This document shows, one piece after another, positions 26,027-34,934 of a stretch of 64,000 bases of DNA. Numbering within the stretch: position 1 is the stretch's first letter; each line of letters opens with the position of its first letter. The stretch spans positions 62,001 through 126,000 of the forward strand of contig NZ_JAUSTU010000009.1 of NCBI RefSeq assembly GCF_030813005.1, written 5' to 3'. The position numbers and the translations under genes were made by a program. The notes under the pieces were generated by a model. It made no database searches and was not told where the DNA came from. It saw nothing but the letters and a program-made list of their open reading frames with translations. Source of the DNA: Robertmurraya andreesenii. GTDB taxonomy: Bacteria; Bacillota; Bacilli; Bacillales; Cytobacillaceae.

Positions 26027-26094
26027 CGGACTTTTCCCGTTTCACTAGTAAAGCATAGCTTTTTTTTAGTAAAATGTTGAAAGAGGTGATAGAA

Positions 26095-27186
26095 TTGCGA
26101 ATTGTTGTAAGCGGTGGAGGCACCGGAGGTCATATCTATCCGGCTTTAGCCTTGATTAGAGAAATTCAAAAGGTTAATAAGGATGCTGAGTTTCTATATA
26201 TTGGGACGGAGCAGGGGTTAGAAGGGAAGCTAGTTCGAAGAGAGAACATTCCGTTTGAATCAATACATATAACAGGCTTCAAAAGAAAATTGTCCTTTGA
26301 AAATGTGAAGACCATCTATCGATTTTTAAAGGGAGTATCAAGAAGTAAGAAATTGTTGAAGGAATTTAATGCTGACGTTGTTATCGGTACTGGGGGTTAT
26401 GTTTGTGGTCCCGTTGTTTATGCGGCTGCCAAGCTAGGTATTCCTTCGATTATTCACGAGCAAAACAGCATTCCTGGATTAACTAATAAATTTTTAAGCC
26501 GTTACGTCGATAAAATTGCGATTTGCTTTAAAGAGGCAGAGGGCTTCTTTCCAAAGGAGAAGGTGGTATTTACAGGGAACCCACGTGCATCTGAGGTGTT
26601 GAACCAGGATGGAAAGCAAGGAAGAGAATCAGTGGGCTTAAGGCTCGATGTACCTGCTGTGTTGATCTTTGGGGGGAGCAGGGGGGCAAGGCCGATCAAT
26701 GAAGCGGTAATCAAATCCTTCTCGGAATTTAGTGGAAAGCCATATCAGGTACTTTATGTTACAGGGGATGCCCACTTTGATGCCGTGAAGAAGGAAGTAG
26801 AGCTAGTCGGAAGCCCTCATAATGTTGTTATTAAGCCGTTTGTCCACAATATGCCTGAGGTTCTGGCAGGAATTGATTTAACAGTAGCCCGGGCTGGAGC
26901 GACGACTCTTGCTGAATTAACTGCCCTCGGAATTCCGAGCATATTAATACCTAGTCCTTACGTAACAAATAATCATCAAGAAAAAAATGCCCGATCCTTA
27001 AGTGAACATGGTGCTGCTCGTCTTTTACTTGAGAAGGATTTAACAAGTAAAAGGCTCGTCGAGGAAATTGACAAAATTTTCATGGATGAGGATTTGCTTC
27101 AATCCATGAAGAAGTCAGCGGAGGATCTTGGAGTACGTGACGCAGCTGGGAGACTCTATCAGGTGATGATTGATTTAGCAAATTAG
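26095..27186 (+). CDS. murG: UDP-GlcNAc:lipid I N-acetylglucosaminyltransferase MurG
   Basis: Peripheral membrane GT-B glycosyltransferase that converts lipid I to lipid II. It has the N-terminal lipid I binding loop GGGTGGHIYP (7-16), the second glycine-rich loop GGSRGARPIN (about 188-197), and the UDP-GlcNAc site ARAGATTLAELTALGIPSILIPSP (about 262-285). The start is the TTG at 26095 with AGAGGTGAT about 6 bases upstream, giving 363 residues as in B. subtilis. The in-frame upstream ATG at 26074 lacks a ribosome site. Confidence 0.95.
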   Translation: MRIVVSGGGTGGHIYPALALIREIQKVNKDAEFLYIGTEQGLEGKLVRRENIPFESIHITGFKRKLSFENVKTIYRFLKGVSRSKKLLKEFNADVVIGTGGYVCGPVVYAAAKLGIPSIIHEQNSIPGLTNKFLSRYVDKIAICFKEAEGFFPKEKVVFTGNPRASEVLNQDGKQGRESVGLRLDVPAVLIFGGSRGARPINEAVIKSFSEFSGKPYQVLYVTGDAHFDAVKKEVELVGSPHNVVIKPFVHNMPEVLAGIDLTVARAGATTLAELTALGIPSILIPSPYVTNNHQEKNARSLSEHGAARLLLEKDLTSKRLVEEIDKIFMDEDLLQSMKKSAEDLGVRDAAGRLYQVMIDLAN

Positions 27187-27235
27187 TCCACGTCAACATA
27201 CAATTAAATAACCCAAGTATGAAAGGGAGGTCAAC

Positions 27236-28144
27236 ATGAACGAGCTTATATCGAAGCTGAAAGAACTGAATGTAGGCAATGTAAAAGAAAACGAGCGGCT
27301 TGCGAATCATACCACCATAAAAATTGGTGGACCAGCAGATATCTTTGTGGAGCCGTCATCGGTTGAAAATTTACAAAAAACGATGGAGCTTATTCGGCAG
27401 TATAATGTGCCATGGCGAGCAATTGGAAGAGGTTCAAATTTACTCGTTTCCGATCGGGGCATCGAAGGCATCGTGATCAAACTGGGGTCTGGCCTAGATC
27501 AGTTTGAATTAAATGGGACAGAATTAACAGTGGATAGTGGTTACTCATTAGTTGCATTGGCAACCTCAATTAGCAAGAAGGGACTTTCAGGATTGGAGTT
27601 TGCTAGCGGTATCCCCGGGTCTGTAGGTGGTGCAGTCTATATGAATGCTGGTGCACATGGCTCAGATATTTCGAGAATCCTGTCAAAGGCTCTTGTCTTA
27701 TTTGAAAACGGCGAGCTGGAGTGGTTGAGCAATGATGAAATGGAATTCTCCTATCGAACGTCCGTCCTACAGAAAAAACGCCCCGGGGTCGTTGTTCGTG
27801 CAGTCTTTCAACTGACTGAAGGAGACAGGGAGAGCATTCAGGCGGAAATGAAGAAGAATAAAGATTATCGTAAAGTGACACAGCCGTGGAATCTTCCATG
27901 TGCAGGTAGTATTTTTCGAAATCCATTGCCGAATTATGCTGGTCAGCTTATTGAAGAAGCGGGTTTAAAGGGGTATTCAATTGGTGGAGCAAAGATCTCG
28001 GAAATGCATGGGAATTTCATCGTTAATAACGGTGGTGCAACGGCAGAAGATGTTCTTAATTTGATCCAATTTGTAAAGGATAAAATCTATGAAAGCAAAC
28101 AAATCAAAATGGAGACAGAAGTGGAAATAATTGGCCGCAAATAA
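27236..28144 (+). CDS. murB: UDP-N-acetylenolpyruvoylglucosamine reductase MurB
   Basis: FAD-dependent NADPH reductase that makes UDP-MurNAc from enolpyruvyl-UDP-GlcNAc. FAD-binding motifs are GRGSNLLVSDRG (about 63-74) and SGIPGSVGGAVYMNAGAHG (about 123-141). The proton-donor region CAGSIFRNP is at about 222-230. At 302 residues it is the shorter type II MurB usual in Bacillus. Start ATG at 27236 with GGGAGGTC upstream. It lies 49 bases after murG. Confidence 0.95.
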   Translation: MNELISKLKELNVGNVKENERLANHTTIKIGGPADIFVEPSSVENLQKTMELIRQYNVPWRAIGRGSNLLVSDRGIEGIVIKLGSGLDQFELNGTELTVDSGYSLVALATSISKKGLSGLEFASGIPGSVGGAVYMNAGAHGSDISRILSKALVLFENGELEWLSNDEMEFSYRTSVLQKKRPGVVVRAVFQLTEGDRESIQAEMKKNKDYRKVTQPWNLPCAGSIFRNPLPNYAGQLIEEAGLKGYSIGGAKISEMHGNFIVNNGGATAEDVLNLIQFVKDKIYESKQIKMETEVEIIGRK

Positions 28145-28171
28145 GTCTATTTTTTCCTTACTTCTGCCAAA

Positions 28172-28185
28172 TTTTATGGTATAAT
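28172..28185 (+). promoter_or_regulatory. Extended -10 promoter before divIB
   Basis: TGGTATAAT is an extended -10 element (TGN before TATAAT at 28180-28185) with no good -35. It lies 28-131 bases from the following hairpin and divIB start, so transcripts would begin near 28192 with a leader that contains a terminator-like hairpin. Confidence 0.5.
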
Positions 28186-28228
28186 ATATCACTAGAGATC
28201 ACATATTTTCTGGATAAACAGGAGGAAT

Positions 28229-28262
28229 AACGGCATGAGTGTTCGTGCCGTTGTTTTCTCTT
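28229..28262 (+). terminator. Terminator-like hairpin in the divIB leader
   Basis: AACGGCATGA, loop GTGT, TCGTGCCGTT (one G-T pair) followed by GTTTTCTCTTTT. It may end murB transcription. It may also attenuate the downstream promoter transcript, because a ribosome site (AGGAGG, 28220) and ATG (28235) lie directly before and inside it. Confidence 0.65.
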
Positions 28263-28315
28263 TTATAATATTATTTTTGGATAATACTTGGCTCAGGGAA
28301 ATCGAGGTGAAGGGA

Positions 28316-29104
28316 TTGGGAAAAGGAAAGATCGTATCGCTTGAGGATCGGGTTCCTAAGCTTAAACAACAAAGAAGGAGAAAAGCGAATAAGAGACTTA
28401 TTTTTTTACTGCTTCTGTTTTTTACTTTGATCAGTTGTGTTGTTTATTTCCAGTCACCTTTAAGCCATGTAAATAAGATAAGGGTTGTTGGAAATAAGGC
28501 TTATACAACAGATCAATTGATTGCTCAAACGGGTTTAACAAAACAAACCAATATTTGGAGAATTGATAAGAAGAAAATAGCAACTAAGCTAAAAGCATTA
28601 TCAGAGGTTAAATCAGCCAAATTAAAGAGGGAGTTTCCTAATAATTTCTTAATTACGATAAAGGAATGGGACAGGATCGCCTATATGATGAAAGATGGGG
28701 TTTTTTGGCCAATTCTTGAAAATGGAGAAATTCTGAAGCAGGAAACAAGTACGATCCCGGTAAATTCACCTGTTCTTATGGGCTTTTCTGGGGGGGAAGC
28801 AACCGAGGAGATGATTGCTGCGCTTAATCAACTCCCAACAGAGGTGTTAAATTCAATTTCCGAAATTCATCATACTCCAAAAGAAACGGATAAATTACAT
28901 ATTACCCTCTATATGAATGATGGGTTTGAGGTCAGTGCTACCATTAGAAGCTTTGCTGAAAAAATGGCTCATTACCCGGCGATCGTCAGTCAGCTCGATC
29001 CAAATGTAAAAGGGGTTATCGACATGGAATTGGGACCGTATTTCAGACCCTATCAGTTAGAGGATGCTAATGAGGAGAATGATAACAATGAGGAAGAGAG
29101 GTAG
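28316..29104 (+). CDS. divIB: Cell division protein DivIB (FtsQ-like)
   Basis: Bitopic divisome protein that binds FtsL and DivIC. Basic cytoplasmic tail (about 1-30), one transmembrane segment (about 32-51), then the POTRA domain (about 54-122, SPLSHVNKIRVVGNKAYTTDQLI) and the beta domain. The start is placed at the TTG at 28316 with GAGGTGAAGGG upstream, giving 262 residues and the family beginning GKGKIVSLEDRVPK. An in-frame ATG at 28235 has an excellent AGGAGG but would add a hydrophobic 27-residue extension that passes through a terminator hairpin. That start cannot be excluded. The end overlaps ylxW by 17 bases. Confidence 0.85.
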   Translation: MGKGKIVSLEDRVPKLKQQRRRKANKRLIFLLLLFFTLISCVVYFQSPLSHVNKIRVVGNKAYTTDQLIAQTGLTKQTNIWRIDKKKIATKLKALSEVKSAKLKREFPNNFLITIKEWDRIAYMMKDGVFWPILENGEILKQETSTIPVNSPVLMGFSGGEATEEMIAALNQLPTEVLNSISEIHHTPKETDKLHITLYMNDGFEVSATIRSFAEKMAHYPAIVSQLDPNVKGVIDMELGPYFRPYQLEDANEENDNNEEER

Positions 29105-29780
29105 GCATGTCATTCTCTCCTTGGTTTGTTTGGTTTTGGGATATATGATCGCTTTTTCCTATCAAATTACGCTAAAAAAACAACCGGAAACGATTTCGAA
29201 TAGCCAGTGGGAACGTGATGTCAAGCTCCGGGATCAATTAATCGCCCAAGAGGAAACGAACCGTGAGCTACAAAAAGAGTTGAATAAAAAACAAAACAAA
29301 TTACTGGAAATCGAAAAAGATCTGTCTCAGGAGGAGCAAGTATTTTTTAATCTTGCTGAAGACGCTGAAAAATACCGGATTTTTCTTGGCAAGGTTAAGG
29401 TAAAAGGCAAGGGAGTTACCGTTACTCTTGAGGATGGTCAATATGATCCACGTGAAGAAAATATCAACAATTACATTGTTCATGAGCATCATGTGTTCAA
29501 TGTTATTAATGAGCTGTATGTTTCTGGTGCAACTGCTGTTGCGATCAATGGCCAGAGGCTTTCACATAACTCGTACATCGTTTGTAATGGACCTGTCATT
29601 GAGGTCGATGGAAATCCTCATCCAGCCCCTTTCGTCATAACTGCGATTGGTGACCCAGACATATTATCCTCTGCATTGAACATTACTGGTGGAGTAAAGG
29701 ACATGCTTGTGAATGAGAACATTACCTTCAAGCTAGAAGAAAATGATGAAATTATTCTTGACCCTATTCTTGGTTCTTAG
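29088..29780 (+). CDS. ylxW: DUF881 family protein YlxW
   Basis: DUF881 protein of unknown function encoded in the Bacillus division cluster. N-terminal transmembrane segment (about 7-24), a coiled coil (about 35-85, with QEETNRELQKELNKKQNKLLEIEKDL) and the DUF881 domain (about 100-228). The start is the ATG at 29088 with GAGGAGA about 9 bases upstream; it overlaps the end of divIB. A paralogue, ylxX, follows after the dispersed repeat. No catalytic motif is visible. Confidence 0.85.
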   Translation: MRKRGRHVILSLVCLVLGYMIAFSYQITLKKQPETISNSQWERDVKLRDQLIAQEETNRELQKELNKKQNKLLEIEKDLSQEEQVFFNLAEDAEKYRIFLGKVKVKGKGVTVTLEDGQYDPREENINNYIVHEHHVFNVINELYVSGATAVAINGQRLSHNSYIVCNGPVIEVDGNPHPAPFVITAIGDPDILSSALNITGGVKDMLVNENITFKLEENDEIILDPILGS

Positions 29781-29818
29781 AACAAGTTTCTTTAAAACTA
29801 TATTGTTGCTTTTATACC

Positions 29819-29886
29819 GCCTTATATGTGTCCGTTCATTAAGTTATTCGTACCGAATAAAACACGTTCACGCACACATATAAGGC
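29819..29886 (-). repeat. Dispersed hairpin repeat, copy C (ylxW-ylxX gap)
   Basis: Outer arms GCCTTATATGTGT (29819-29831) and ACACATATAAGGC (29874-29886) pair perfectly over 13 bp. The central hairpin is TTATTCG (29844-29850), loop TAC, CGAATAA (29854-29860). By its conserved GTGAACGTGTTTT block it is oriented opposite to copies B and D. Confidence 0.9.
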
Positions 29887-29948
29887 TGGATATCAATAAT
29901 GTTAAGAATTGAATTCTTGTCCACAATAATAGAAGGTTAGGTGATTTG

Positions 29949-30677
29949 GTGGGCAATAAAAAAGTAATGAGCTTTACATTGATATTAATGATCATTGGTT
30001 TCATGCTAGCCATTCAATTCCACTCGGTCAAGCAGCCTGAGGTTCGAGATACGCGTGATACGTGGCAGCTGAGAGAGGATTTGAAGAAGGAGATGGAGCT
30101 GCAGTCAAATTTGATCAAGGAAATTAGATCGAATGAAACGAAAATTTCTGAATATGAACATTCTCGAAAACAAGGACGAGAGCAAACCTTACGCAAAACC
30201 TTGGAGGAACTGAAGGAAGAAGCGGGATTGACAGAAGTAACTGGGCCAGGGGTGAAGCTCGTCATAAGCCGAATAGATGAGGCTTTGGTTTTGGAAAATG
30301 TGGAGGCCACTCTATCTCCTGATTTGCTAAGAAGGCTCTTAAATGAATTAAATATGTATGGAGCGAAGCACGTCTCCATCGGTGGTCAAAGAGTCATTAA
30401 TACAACAGTCATAAGAGAAATTGCCGGTGAAGCAAAAATAAATGGCCGTTCGCTTAGGGCCTTCCCCTTGGAAGTATTGGTTGTAACGGAGGATTTCCAA
30501 TCAGCAAAAGAATTATACAATCGAATGATCGTTTCAAAAGCTGTCGAAGAATTTTTTATCGACAATTTACAAGTTAAAGTGCAACAACCTGAAATGAAAA
30601 TATCAGTTCCTGCGTATGAGGATGCGATTCGAATTAGAAATATTGAGTCAGTGAAAGCTGATAAAGGAGGAAGTTAG
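29949..30677 (+). CDS. ylxX: DUF881 family protein YlxX
   Basis: Second DUF881 protein, 242 residues. Transmembrane segment at about 7-24, coiled coil at about 38-85, then the DUF881 domain with the conserved GGQRVINTTVIREIAG (about 140-155). The start is the GTG at 29949, about 5 bases after AGGTGA; the TTG directly before it is too close. It is separated from sbp by only two bases. Function unknown; likely duplicated from the ylxW ancestor. Confidence 0.83.
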   Translation: MGNKKVMSFTLILMIIGFMLAIQFHSVKQPEVRDTRDTWQLREDLKKEMELQSNLIKEIRSNETKISEYEHSRKQGREQTLRKTLEELKEEAGLTEVTGPGVKLVISRIDEALVLENVEATLSPDLLRRLLNELNMYGAKHVSIGGQRVINTTVIREIAGEAKINGRSLRAFPLEVLVVTEDFQSAKELYNRMIVSKAVEEFFIDNLQVKVQQPEMKISVPAYEDAIRIRNIESVKADKGGS

Positions 30678-30679
30678 AA

Positions 30680-31030
30680 ATGTGGCTTCCGTTACTAGGA
30701 CTTTTGATAGGGGTCTTTTTAGGTCTATTGAGCGATTTTAGCATACCGGATGAGTATTCAAACTACTTATCAATCGCTATCCTGGCAGCTTTAGACACGC
30801 TATTTGGCGGGATCAGAGCTTATCTTCAGAATATATACGATGAAAAAGTCTTTGTTTCTGGGTTTTTCTTTAATATTGCATTGGCTGCAAGTTTAGCTTT
30901 TCTAGGTGTCCATCTTGGTGTAGACTTGTATTTAGCAGCAGTCTTTGCTTTTGGGGTAAGGTTATTCCAGAACATTGCAGTGATCCGCAGAATATTATTA
31001 ACGAAATGGTCAACTAAACGAGAAAATTAG
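30680..31030 (+). CDS. sbp: Small basic membrane protein Sbp (DUF1290)
   Basis: DUF1290 membrane protein of 116 residues with three hydrophobic segments (about 2-18, 27-48, 66-100). The family core reads YLSIAILAALDTLFGGIRAYLQNIYDEKVFVSGF. It precedes ftsA in many Bacillaceae; function unknown. The start is the ATG at 30680, two bases after ylxX, with AAAGGAGGAAG overlapping the end of ylxX. Confidence 0.85.
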   Translation: MWLPLLGLLIGVFLGLLSDFSIPDEYSNYLSIAILAALDTLFGGIRAYLQNIYDEKVFVSGFFFNIALAASLAFLGVHLGVDLYLAAVFAFGVRLFQNIAVIRRILLTKWSTKREN

Positions 31031-31050
31031 AAAAAATTGATTTTATTAAA

Positions 31051-31078
31051 AGGGAAAATATCAATTTTGCCGAATAAT
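31051..31078 (+). promoter_or_regulatory. Weak candidate sigma-H promoter of ftsA-ftsZ
   Basis: AGGGAAAAT (31051-31059) and GAATAAT (31072-31078) resemble the sigma-H pattern (AGGAWWW, about 12 bases, GAAT). B. subtilis ftsAZ has a sigma-H promoter here that boosts FtsZ at sporulation. Confidence 0.35.
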
Positions 31079-31167
31079 TTTAGGAAACGACAATTAATAT
31101 AAATAAATTAATATTAAATGTTTGTTGTTCTGTAAATTGAATTGCTTAAGAGGAGGTGCCAGTGGGA

Positions 31168-32451
31168 ATGAACAGCAACGACATATATGTAAGTCTTGAC
31201 ATCGGTACATCCAGTGTAAAAGTCATCATTGGGGAAATGGTCAATGATGCTTTGAATATTATTGGAGTAGGTAATGTAAAATCCGAAGGCTTAAGAAAAG
31301 GCTCTATCGTTGATATAGATGAAACCGTTCATTCTATTAAAAGGGCTGTGGAACAGGCTGAAAGAATGATAGGGATGGAAATTACCCAAGTGATTGTCGG
31401 TGTTACAGGAAACCATGTTCATCTCCAGCCTTGTCATGGGGTAGTGGCGGTTTCAAGTGCAAATCGTGAAATAACAAATGACGATATTACAAGAGTGATT
31501 GATGCAGCGCAGGTTGTATCTATTCCTCCAGAACGTGAAATCATCGATTGTATACCAAAACAATTCATTGTAGATGGTTTAGATGAGATCACGGACCCAA
31601 GAGGGATGATCGGTGTTCGTCTTGAAATGGAAGGAACAATCATTACAGGATTAAAGACAGTATTACATAACACATTGCGATGTGTAGAAAGAGCAGGTCT
31701 CGAAATATTAGATATTTCTCTACAACCACTAGCAGCTGGAGCTTTTGCTCTCTCAAAGGACGAAAAGAATTTGGGAGTTGCTCTAGTTGATATCGGCGGA
31801 GGTTCTACCTCCATTGCTGTTTTTGAAAATGGGTTCTTGAAGGCAACCAGTGTGATTCCACTCGGGGGAGACCATCTTACGAAGGATTTATCCATTGGGC
31901 TTCGTACGTCGACGGAGGATGCGGAAAAAATCAAACTCAAACATGGACATGCCTTTTATGATCTAGCTTCAGAAGAGGAGATTTTTAGCGTCCCAATCAT
32001 TGGCAGCGATCAGCATCAACAATTTAGTCAATTAGAGGTTGCTGATATTATTGAAGCTAGAATGGAAGAAATTTTTGATTTGATTCAAGAGGAAATTAAG
32101 CGATTGGGAATTCATGATTTACCAGGTGGATATGTCTTAACTGGAGGAGTTGCGAACACTGGTGGAATACTAGAATTGGCTCAAGTTATTTTTCAAAATC
32201 GAGTTCGTATTGCTATTCCTGATTATATTGGTGTACGAGAGCCCCAATATACAACTGCGGTTGGCTTGATTAAATTTGCTTATAAGAATGCAAAAATACA
32301 GGGCAGAAGCTTAAGTAGTCAACCTGCAATTCATGAGATGAAAGAAAAAAGGGTGCCAAAGCAATCACAAACAAAAGCAAAAGCGGAAAAACAACCAGAT
32401 GAAAAAATTACATCAAGAGTAAAGAAATTCCTTGGTTACTTTTTTGAATAA
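31168..32451 (+). CDS. ftsA: Cell division protein FtsA
   Basis: Actin-like ATPase that tethers FtsZ to the membrane. N-terminal phosphate loop YVSLDIGTSSVKVIIGEM, ATPase motif VALVDIGGGSTSIAVF (about 194-209) and VLTGGVANTGGI (about 322-333). The C-terminal amphipathic membrane-targeting helix is SRVKKFLGYFFE. The start is the ATG at 31168 (MNSNDIYVSLDIG). AGGAGG at 31151 would also suit the GTG at 31162, so the N-terminus is uncertain by two residues. ftsZ follows after 143 bases. Confidence 0.94.
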   Translation: MNSNDIYVSLDIGTSSVKVIIGEMVNDALNIIGVGNVKSEGLRKGSIVDIDETVHSIKRAVEQAERMIGMEITQVIVGVTGNHVHLQPCHGVVAVSSANREITNDDITRVIDAAQVVSIPPEREIIDCIPKQFIVDGLDEITDPRGMIGVRLEMEGTIITGLKTVLHNTLRCVERAGLEILDISLQPLAAGAFALSKDEKNLGVALVDIGGGSTSIAVFENGFLKATSVIPLGGDHLTKDLSIGLRTSTEDAEKIKLKHGHAFYDLASEEEIFSVPIIGSDQHQQFSQLEVADIIEARMEEIFDLIQEEIKRLGIHDLPGGYVLTGGVANTGGILELAQVIFQNRVRIAIPDYIGVREPQYTTAVGLIKFAYKNAKIQGRSLSSQPAIHEMKEKRVPKQSQTKAKAEKQPDEKITSRVKKFLGYFFE

Positions 32452-32594
32452 TTAGAATATTATTAGAAACCTAATGCTATGAAACTAGTTCAATTATTTT
32501 ACTTGATAGAGAAATGGTCGACATTAGGATCATTGCATTAACCGAAATCGTGAGAACAGTCATCAGGAATATCGACGAATTAGGAGGATTTGTG

Positions 32595-33731
32595 ATGTTG
32601 GAATTTGATACAAATTTAGATTCATTAGCAACTATAAAAGTAATCGGCGTCGGTGGAGGCGGAAATAATGCGGTAAACCGGATGATTGAACACGGGGTCC
32701 AAGGTGTTGAATTTATTGCCGTTAATACAGATGCTCAAGCTTTGAACCTTTCAAAGGCTGAGGTGAAAATGCAAATTGGTGGGAAACTAACCCGTGGGCT
32801 TGGAGCTGGTGCGAACCCGGAGGTCGGTAAGAAAGCGGCTGAAGAGAGCAAGGAACAGATTGAAGAAGCCTTACAAGGAGCGGATATGGTGTTCGTAACA
32901 GCCGGAATGGGTGGGGGAACCGGAACAGGTGCTGCTCCAGTCATCGCTCAAATTGCGAGAGATTTAGGCGCACTTACTGTGGGGGTTGTCACTCGTCCAT
33001 TTACCTTTGAGGGAAGAAAGCGATCCACTCAAGCGGCAGGTGGAATCGAAGCGATGAAGCAAGCAGTAGATACATTGATTGTCATACCTAATGATAGACT
33101 GCTTGAAATTGTAGATAAGAGCACACCAATGCTAGAGGCATTCCGTGAAGCTGATAATGTATTACGTCAAGGGGTTCAAGGAATTTCAGATTTAATTGCT
33201 GTGCCTGGACTAATTAACCTGGATTTTGCCGATGTTAAGACGATAATGTCTAATAAAGGGTCAGCTCTTATGGGGATTGGTGTTGCCTCAGGTGAAAACC
33301 GTGCAGCTGATGCTGCGAAGAAGGCGATCTCTTCCCCACTTCTAGAAACATCCATTGATGGTGCTCAGGGTGTTCTAATGAACATTACAGGTGGCTCCAA
33401 TTTGAGCCTATATGAGGTTCAAGAAGCAGCTGATATTGTTGCGACAGCATCAGACCAGGAAGTCAACATGATTTTTGGTTCAGTTATCAATGAAGATTTG
33501 AAAGATGAAATTGTTGTAACGGTCATTGCTACAGGTTTTAATGAGGAAGTCGCTCAGCCGAAGAACTTAAGACCGACGATGGGACAGGTCAAATCACCTT
33601 CCTATGATAAGGGACGCAGAGAGGTCCGTAGAGAGGAAGAAGCACCTGAACAAGTAAGAACGGTAACACAGCAGGAGGATACATTAGATATCCCTACTTT
33701 CCTAAGAAACCGTAACCGTAGAAGACAATAG
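32595..33731 (+). CDS. ftsZ: Cell division protein FtsZ
   Basis: Tubulin-like GTPase that forms the division ring. The tubulin signature GGGTGTG is at 106-112. The N-terminal GTP contacts are in IGVGGGGNNAVNRM (17-30). The C-terminal peptide DIPTFLRNRNRRR binds FtsA, SepF and EzrA. 378 residues, very close to B. subtilis FtsZ. The start is the ATG at 32595 with TAGGAGGA about 7 bases upstream; a frame extending to 32514 has no homologous N-terminus. A strong terminator ends the cluster. Confidence 0.97.
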   Translation: MLEFDTNLDSLATIKVIGVGGGGNNAVNRMIEHGVQGVEFIAVNTDAQALNLSKAEVKMQIGGKLTRGLGAGANPEVGKKAAEESKEQIEEALQGADMVFVTAGMGGGTGTGAAPVIAQIARDLGALTVGVVTRPFTFEGRKRSTQAAGGIEAMKQAVDTLIVIPNDRLLEIVDKSTPMLEAFREADNVLRQGVQGISDLIAVPGLINLDFADVKTIMSNKGSALMGIGVASGENRAADAAKKAISSPLLETSIDGAQGVLMNITGGSNLSLYEVQEAADIVATASDQEVNMIFGSVINEDLKDEIVVTVIATGFNEEVAQPKNLRPTMGQVKSPSYDKGRREVRREEEAPEQVRTVTQQEDTLDIPTFLRNRNRRRQ

Positions 33732-33744
33732 AGAAATAAATAAG

Positions 33745-33779
33745 AAAAAAGCATGATCCAACTGGGTCATGCTTTTTTA
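33745..33779 (+). terminator. Terminator of ftsZ
   Basis: AAAAAAGCATGATCC, loop AACT, GGGTCATGCTTTTTT is a long stem ending in a T-run. Confidence 0.92.
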
Positions 33780-33860
33780 ATTCCTCTGTTTTTGCTGATG
33801 ATGAAAAAATGACAAAATCCGAATGAATATGTGAAAATTACTGCTTTTTTATTTCAAGAA

Positions 33861-33894
33861 GTGACACACTTTCATAATGGATGTACGCTATACT
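33861..33894 (+). promoter_or_regulatory. Spo0A-type spoIIG promoter with 22-bp spacer
   Basis: GTGACA (33861-33866), a 22-base spacer (33867-33888) and TATACT (33889-33894). The B. subtilis spoIIG promoter is a sigma-A promoter with exactly this abnormal 22-bp spacing, which makes it depend on Spo0A-P. Weak Spo0A-box-like sequences (TTTTGTCAT on the minus strand near 33808) lie upstream. Confidence 0.75.
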
Positions 33895-33944
33895 TTTTCG
33901 TAACGGATTGATAGATTTCCAATGTACAAAAAGGAGGAGAGCGG

Positions 33945-34874
33945 TTGACGATCTATTTGGATGTCATTTGGGCACTCAATTTCCTGTTCGACACCCTGCT
34001 CTTGTATTTAACGGCAATTCTTTTAAAGAGGAGGATCAAGGTTCCGAGACTTATATTAGGTGGATTTACCGGCTCAATCATCATTTTATTAACGATTACT
34101 CCATTACATACCTATTCCAACCATCCAATGTCAAAATTATTTTTTTCGTTCCTTATGGTGCTTGCTGTCTTTGGATATAAAAGGTTGTCTTATTTCTTAA
34201 GTGGTTTAATGACCCTCTATCTTGTTACTTTTCTGACCGGGGGTGCAATAATAGGAGTCCATTATTTTATTCAATTTGATTTCAAACTGGCAACGGATGT
34301 TGCTTTAAAAAGTATTCATGGTTTTGGCGACCCAATTAGCTGGTTGTTTGTGTTTATTGGTTTTCCTTTAGCCTGGCATTTTTCAAAGTCAACATTGGAG
34401 AAAATGGAGGTTACGAAGATTCAGTATGAGCAAATTGTTGATGTTATCATAAAGATCGACGAGTATGAATTGAATTTCAAAGGACTTATAGACAGCGGAA
34501 ACCAGCTCTATGATCCTATCTCCAAAATGCCGGTTATGTTTGTTTCAATTAATAAAATAGAAAAATTACCTGAAGCGCTTATTCAGCTCGGAGGTAATAG
34601 TGAAGATATTATTCTAGGAAAAAGGACACTTGAGTTAAATTGGGAAAAGAGGATGCGCATTATTCCTTATAAGGTCGTTGGACAGGAGCATCAGCTTGTA
34701 ATCGGCATTAAGCCAGATGAAATTTTCATTAGAAGCAAAGATAAAGCATGGGCTGTGGACAAAGGACTTGTTTGTTTTACGAGCCAACAGCTCTCCTCTG
34801 ACGATGCTTTCCAATGTATTGTTCATCCTAAAATGTTAACAGGAACTTATCAAACAACGATCAAAGTAGGTTAA
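33945..34874 (+). CDS. spoIIGA: Sporulation sigma-E processing peptidase SpoIIGA
   Basis: Membrane aspartic protease that activates pro-sigma-E in the mother cell after a signal (SpoIIR) from the forespore. It has five hydrophobic segments in the first 150 residues, then a cytoplasmic protease domain with the DSGN motif. Asp183 falls at the same number as the catalytic Asp183 of B. subtilis. 309 residues. The start is a TTG at 33945 with AAGGAGGAG about 6 bases upstream. It is cotranscribed with its substrate gene sigE from the 22-bp-spaced promoter. Confidence 0.94.
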   Translation: MTIYLDVIWALNFLFDTLLLYLTAILLKRRIKVPRLILGGFTGSIIILLTITPLHTYSNHPMSKLFFSFLMVLAVFGYKRLSYFLSGLMTLYLVTFLTGGAIIGVHYFIQFDFKLATDVALKSIHGFGDPISWLFVFIGFPLAWHFSKSTLEKMEVTKIQYEQIVDVIIKIDEYELNFKGLIDSGNQLYDPISKMPVMFVSINKIEKLPEALIQLGGNSEDIILGKRTLELNWEKRMRIIPYKVVGQEHQLVIGIKPDEIFIRSKDKAWAVDKGLVCFTSQQLSSDDAFQCIVHPKMLTGTYQTTIKVG

Positions 34875-34934
34875 TAATTGGCTCTTTGCTAAAACAGCTT
34901 AATAAATTGACAAAGTCTTGAAGGAGGACAACAG

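Noticed and set aside
31434..31940. 168-residue minus-strand frame inside ftsA
   Set aside because: Shadow of a strongly conserved gene.
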